A stretch of 64,000 nt of DNA from Ichthyophis bannanicus (lineage: Eukaryota; Chordata; Amphibia; Gymnophiona; Ichthyophiidae): contig CM066033.1 in NCBI GenBank assembly GCA_033557465.1, forward strand, positions 18,229,080 through 18,293,079. The letters are read 5' to 3'. This document shows, one piece after another, positions 62,397 through 64,000 of the stretch. Within the stretch, counting starts at the first letter, position 1; each line of letters starts with the position of its first letter. Position numbers and translations under genes: made by a program. The notes under the pieces are model-generated. The model was not told the DNA's origin. It ran no database searches and worked only from the letters and a program-made list of their open reading frames with translations.

Positions 62397-64000
62397 CAGG
62401 CATGTCCAACAGGTAGATCGCGATCTACCTGTAAATCACGGAGGGGTCAGAGGTAGATCGCCAGCCCCACTTGGCTCCATCTCTCCAGCAGCTCACCCCG
62501 TCACTAGGAGAGAGCTTGTGCCGGCAGGTCGTCTGCCGAGGGCTTGCCGCCGCTGCTGATCCATTGCCTGTCTTTTTTCCCTGCCTGCGGGAATCTTGCC
62601 TGCAGGTGTATTGGGGGCGCTTGTAGTTTTTGTGCCAATAGTTTTTGGGTACCCCTGGGGGCCGCCATCCGTACCCTGCAACGAGATGCCACAGGCCTGG
62701 TGTCATACCTGGTCTCCTGCCTCTCAGAATCACCCAATCCTGCCCTCCCCCCAACACCCCTTAGAAATGTGTTATATACCGGGTAATATCCATTCCCCGG
62801 GCTTTACTGGAATACACTTACCGTATTAGTTGTGTTGTGTGCCGGTCGTTGGTCGCTTTATAGTTCGCTTTCATTAAACTTTTTCGGGAAGACACAACAA
62901 AGTGTCAAGAATTTGGCGAATTTGGCGGGCTTTTCCAATTTTGTTCTAACTTGCCTATGCCTTGCCTTCGAATTGGTTCAAACCACTGTGACTTTTGCTT
63001 GCCTCTGCAATTTTATTTCGCCTTCCCTATGTGTTGATTCTACACTGTGTGCAGAATTTATTAAATCGCGTGTGGTGGTATTTGAACTTGTTTTGCGGTA
63101 TTTGATTTCATCTGCTTTGCTGGACAGGTGTTTGAGTTTTTTTGATGATTATTTGGTGGCATTTGATTATGGTATCAGTATGATGAATTCTTATTTTTAC
63201 TTTTAGAACTTCATGTGTGGCTTTGGCATCTCCAGTCCTTGTATTGCACATCATCCAGAGGTCTTCAGTTCCTGTTGATCTTTAATACTTTGGGACAATG
63301 ACAGTTTTGGACCAGATTCAGCCAGTGTTTATACTAACTTAGCAGCCACTCCAGTATAACGAAGATGAGTGTTCCAAAGAAGAGCAAAACCTACCACTTT
63401 CATGATGAATGGGAAATGGACTACTTCTTCATCATGGTGAAACACAAGTGTTGTTGTCTAATTTGTAACGCCCCACTATCCTTGCCCAAAAAGGTTATCT
63501 GGAACATCATTATAAGGCTCTGCATAGCAATAGGTTTGATGCTGATTTTCTACCCAAAAGTGAAATTCGTAAGAACTTAAATCGAAATTGGCTACTCGCC
63601 AAGGTCACATTCGGTCAATGCAAGCATAGAATCCTTCAAGGTCAGGAACCTGACTGCAAAGAAATGCAAACCTTTCACTGAAGGGGGATTTGTAAAAGAT
63701 TGTTTTCTTGAAGCAGCTTACAATCTTTATGAAGGATTTAAAAAAAGAAGGAGATCATAGCTGCTATTCAAGATGTACAATTGTCAAAAAAAGCTGTCAT
63801 GCGGCGAATAGAAAAGAAGTGTGGAGACACAACTGAACAATTGTTGAGGATGTTTCAAATTGTGTTGCTTTCTCACTCCAACTGGATGAATCTACAGACA
63901 TAAGAGACATAGCCCAGTTACTAGTCTTTATCCGAATGGTTTTTGAAGACTTCAGTATTAAAGAAGAACTACTTGGAATGATTTCTTTAAAAGGGAGAAC
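62397..64000 (+). mobile_element. hAT (Charlie-like) transposon, left part
   Basis: The left end CAGGCATGTCCAACAGGTAG, with a palindromic GGTAGATCGCGATCTACC just inside, is a hAT-type terminus. CTCTATAC precedes it and may be the 8-bp duplication, but the right end is beyond the window. From 63365 the plus strand encodes a decayed hAT transposase of the group that gave rise to the GTF2IRD2/ZBED-like vertebrate genes. Between 62397 and 63365 is a long non-coding leader. Confidence 0.75.
63365..64000 (+). pseudogene. hAT transposase, N-terminal part (broken, runs off the window)
   Basis: The start reads MSVPKKSKTYHFHDEWEMDY, then KHKCCCLICNAPLSLPKK, a Cys-x2-Cys of a BED-like zinc finger whose His pair follows in another phase (HYKALHSNRF). 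Further pieces include GFVKDCFLEAAYNLYEGF-like and IIAAIQDVQLSKKAVMRRIE. Near the edge LQLDESTDIRDIAQLLVFIR carries the first catalytic Asp. At least four frame changes are needed. The catalytic core and dimerisation domain lie beyond 64000. It is a dead transposase rather than a domesticated gene, since the frame is repeatedly broken. Confidence 0.8.

Noticed and set aside
62832..63206. A 124-codon open frame upstream of the hAT transposase
   Set aside because: It is rich in Leu, Phe, Ser and Cys without motifs, lies in the element leader, and has no similarity to transposase N-termini.
63365..64000. A domesticated GTF2IRD2/ZBED-like gene
   Set aside because: The reading frame shifts several times within 600 bases and terminal hAT sequence is present at 62397, so it is a decayed transposon. 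The part beyond the window cannot be judged.
1..64000. Bacterial features such as operons, ribosome binding sites, riboswitches or CRISPR arrays
   Set aside because: All evidence (LINEs, SINE, zinc-finger exon with splice acceptor, AATAAA signals) indicates vertebrate DNA. None of those features was seen.

Overview
This is a repeat-dominated window from a large vertebrate genome. It has no bacterial-style gene organisation. One host coding exon is well supported: a minus-strand C2H2 zinc-finger exon at 31081-33317, with decayed relatives between about 23.0 and 31.1 kb. Almost everything else is transposable element, often inserted one inside another. The mix is CR1, L2, RTE and L1/Tx1 LINEs, a LINE with a restriction-like endonuclease, a Penelope-like element, DIRS tyrosine-recombinase elements, a Gmr1-like Ty3/gypsy element, hAT and PIF/Harbinger DNA elements and a tRNA-derived SINE. 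Together with the style of the zinc-finger exon, this suggests an amphibian, most likely a caecilian. That is an inference from element content, not a database match.

Layout. 0-3 kb: an L2 3' fragment (minus strand) and a SINE. 3.2-11.2 kb: a minus-strand CR1 with an ORF1 esterase and an AP endonuclease. It is split by a 4.1-kb Harbinger-like element (TTA target duplication) and by a 1.44-kb solo LTR. 11-19.7 kb: anonymous DNA, a second copy of the Harbinger interior, a small hAT MITE and a CR1 3' half (plus strand). 19.7-22.6 kb: a deleted minus-strand DIRS element holding an L2 piece. 23-33.3 kb: the zinc-finger cluster, interleaved with restriction-like-endonuclease LINE tails. A complete Penelope-like insertion lies here, with 17-bp target duplications and a hammerhead-like ribozyme motif.

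33.7-61 kb: a second minus-strand CR1 pushed apart by successive insertions. These are a small MITE, an L2 3' end, a 5.7-kb DIRS element with both terminal repeats and the internal complementary region, and an RTE element flanked by GGTTATCGGT. Inside the RTE sits a Gmr1-like gypsy element with 1.44-kb LTRs. Inside one of its LTRs sits a 7.5-kb L1/Tx1 element with a 15-bp target duplication. 61-64 kb: an L2 fragment (minus strand) entered by a hAT transposon that runs off the window.

The most unusual points are these. The gypsy element carries gag, protease and integrase but no reverse transcriptase, and its reading frame continues about 358 codons into the LTR. A recognisable C-terminus of that LTR-encoded reading frame recurs in the independent solo LTR at 8.0-9.5 kb. 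The two DIRS copies show textbook internal complementary regions. The nesting order gives a relative insertion chronology. The SINE and an L2 share a 3' tail. No tRNA, rRNA or CRISPR was seen.
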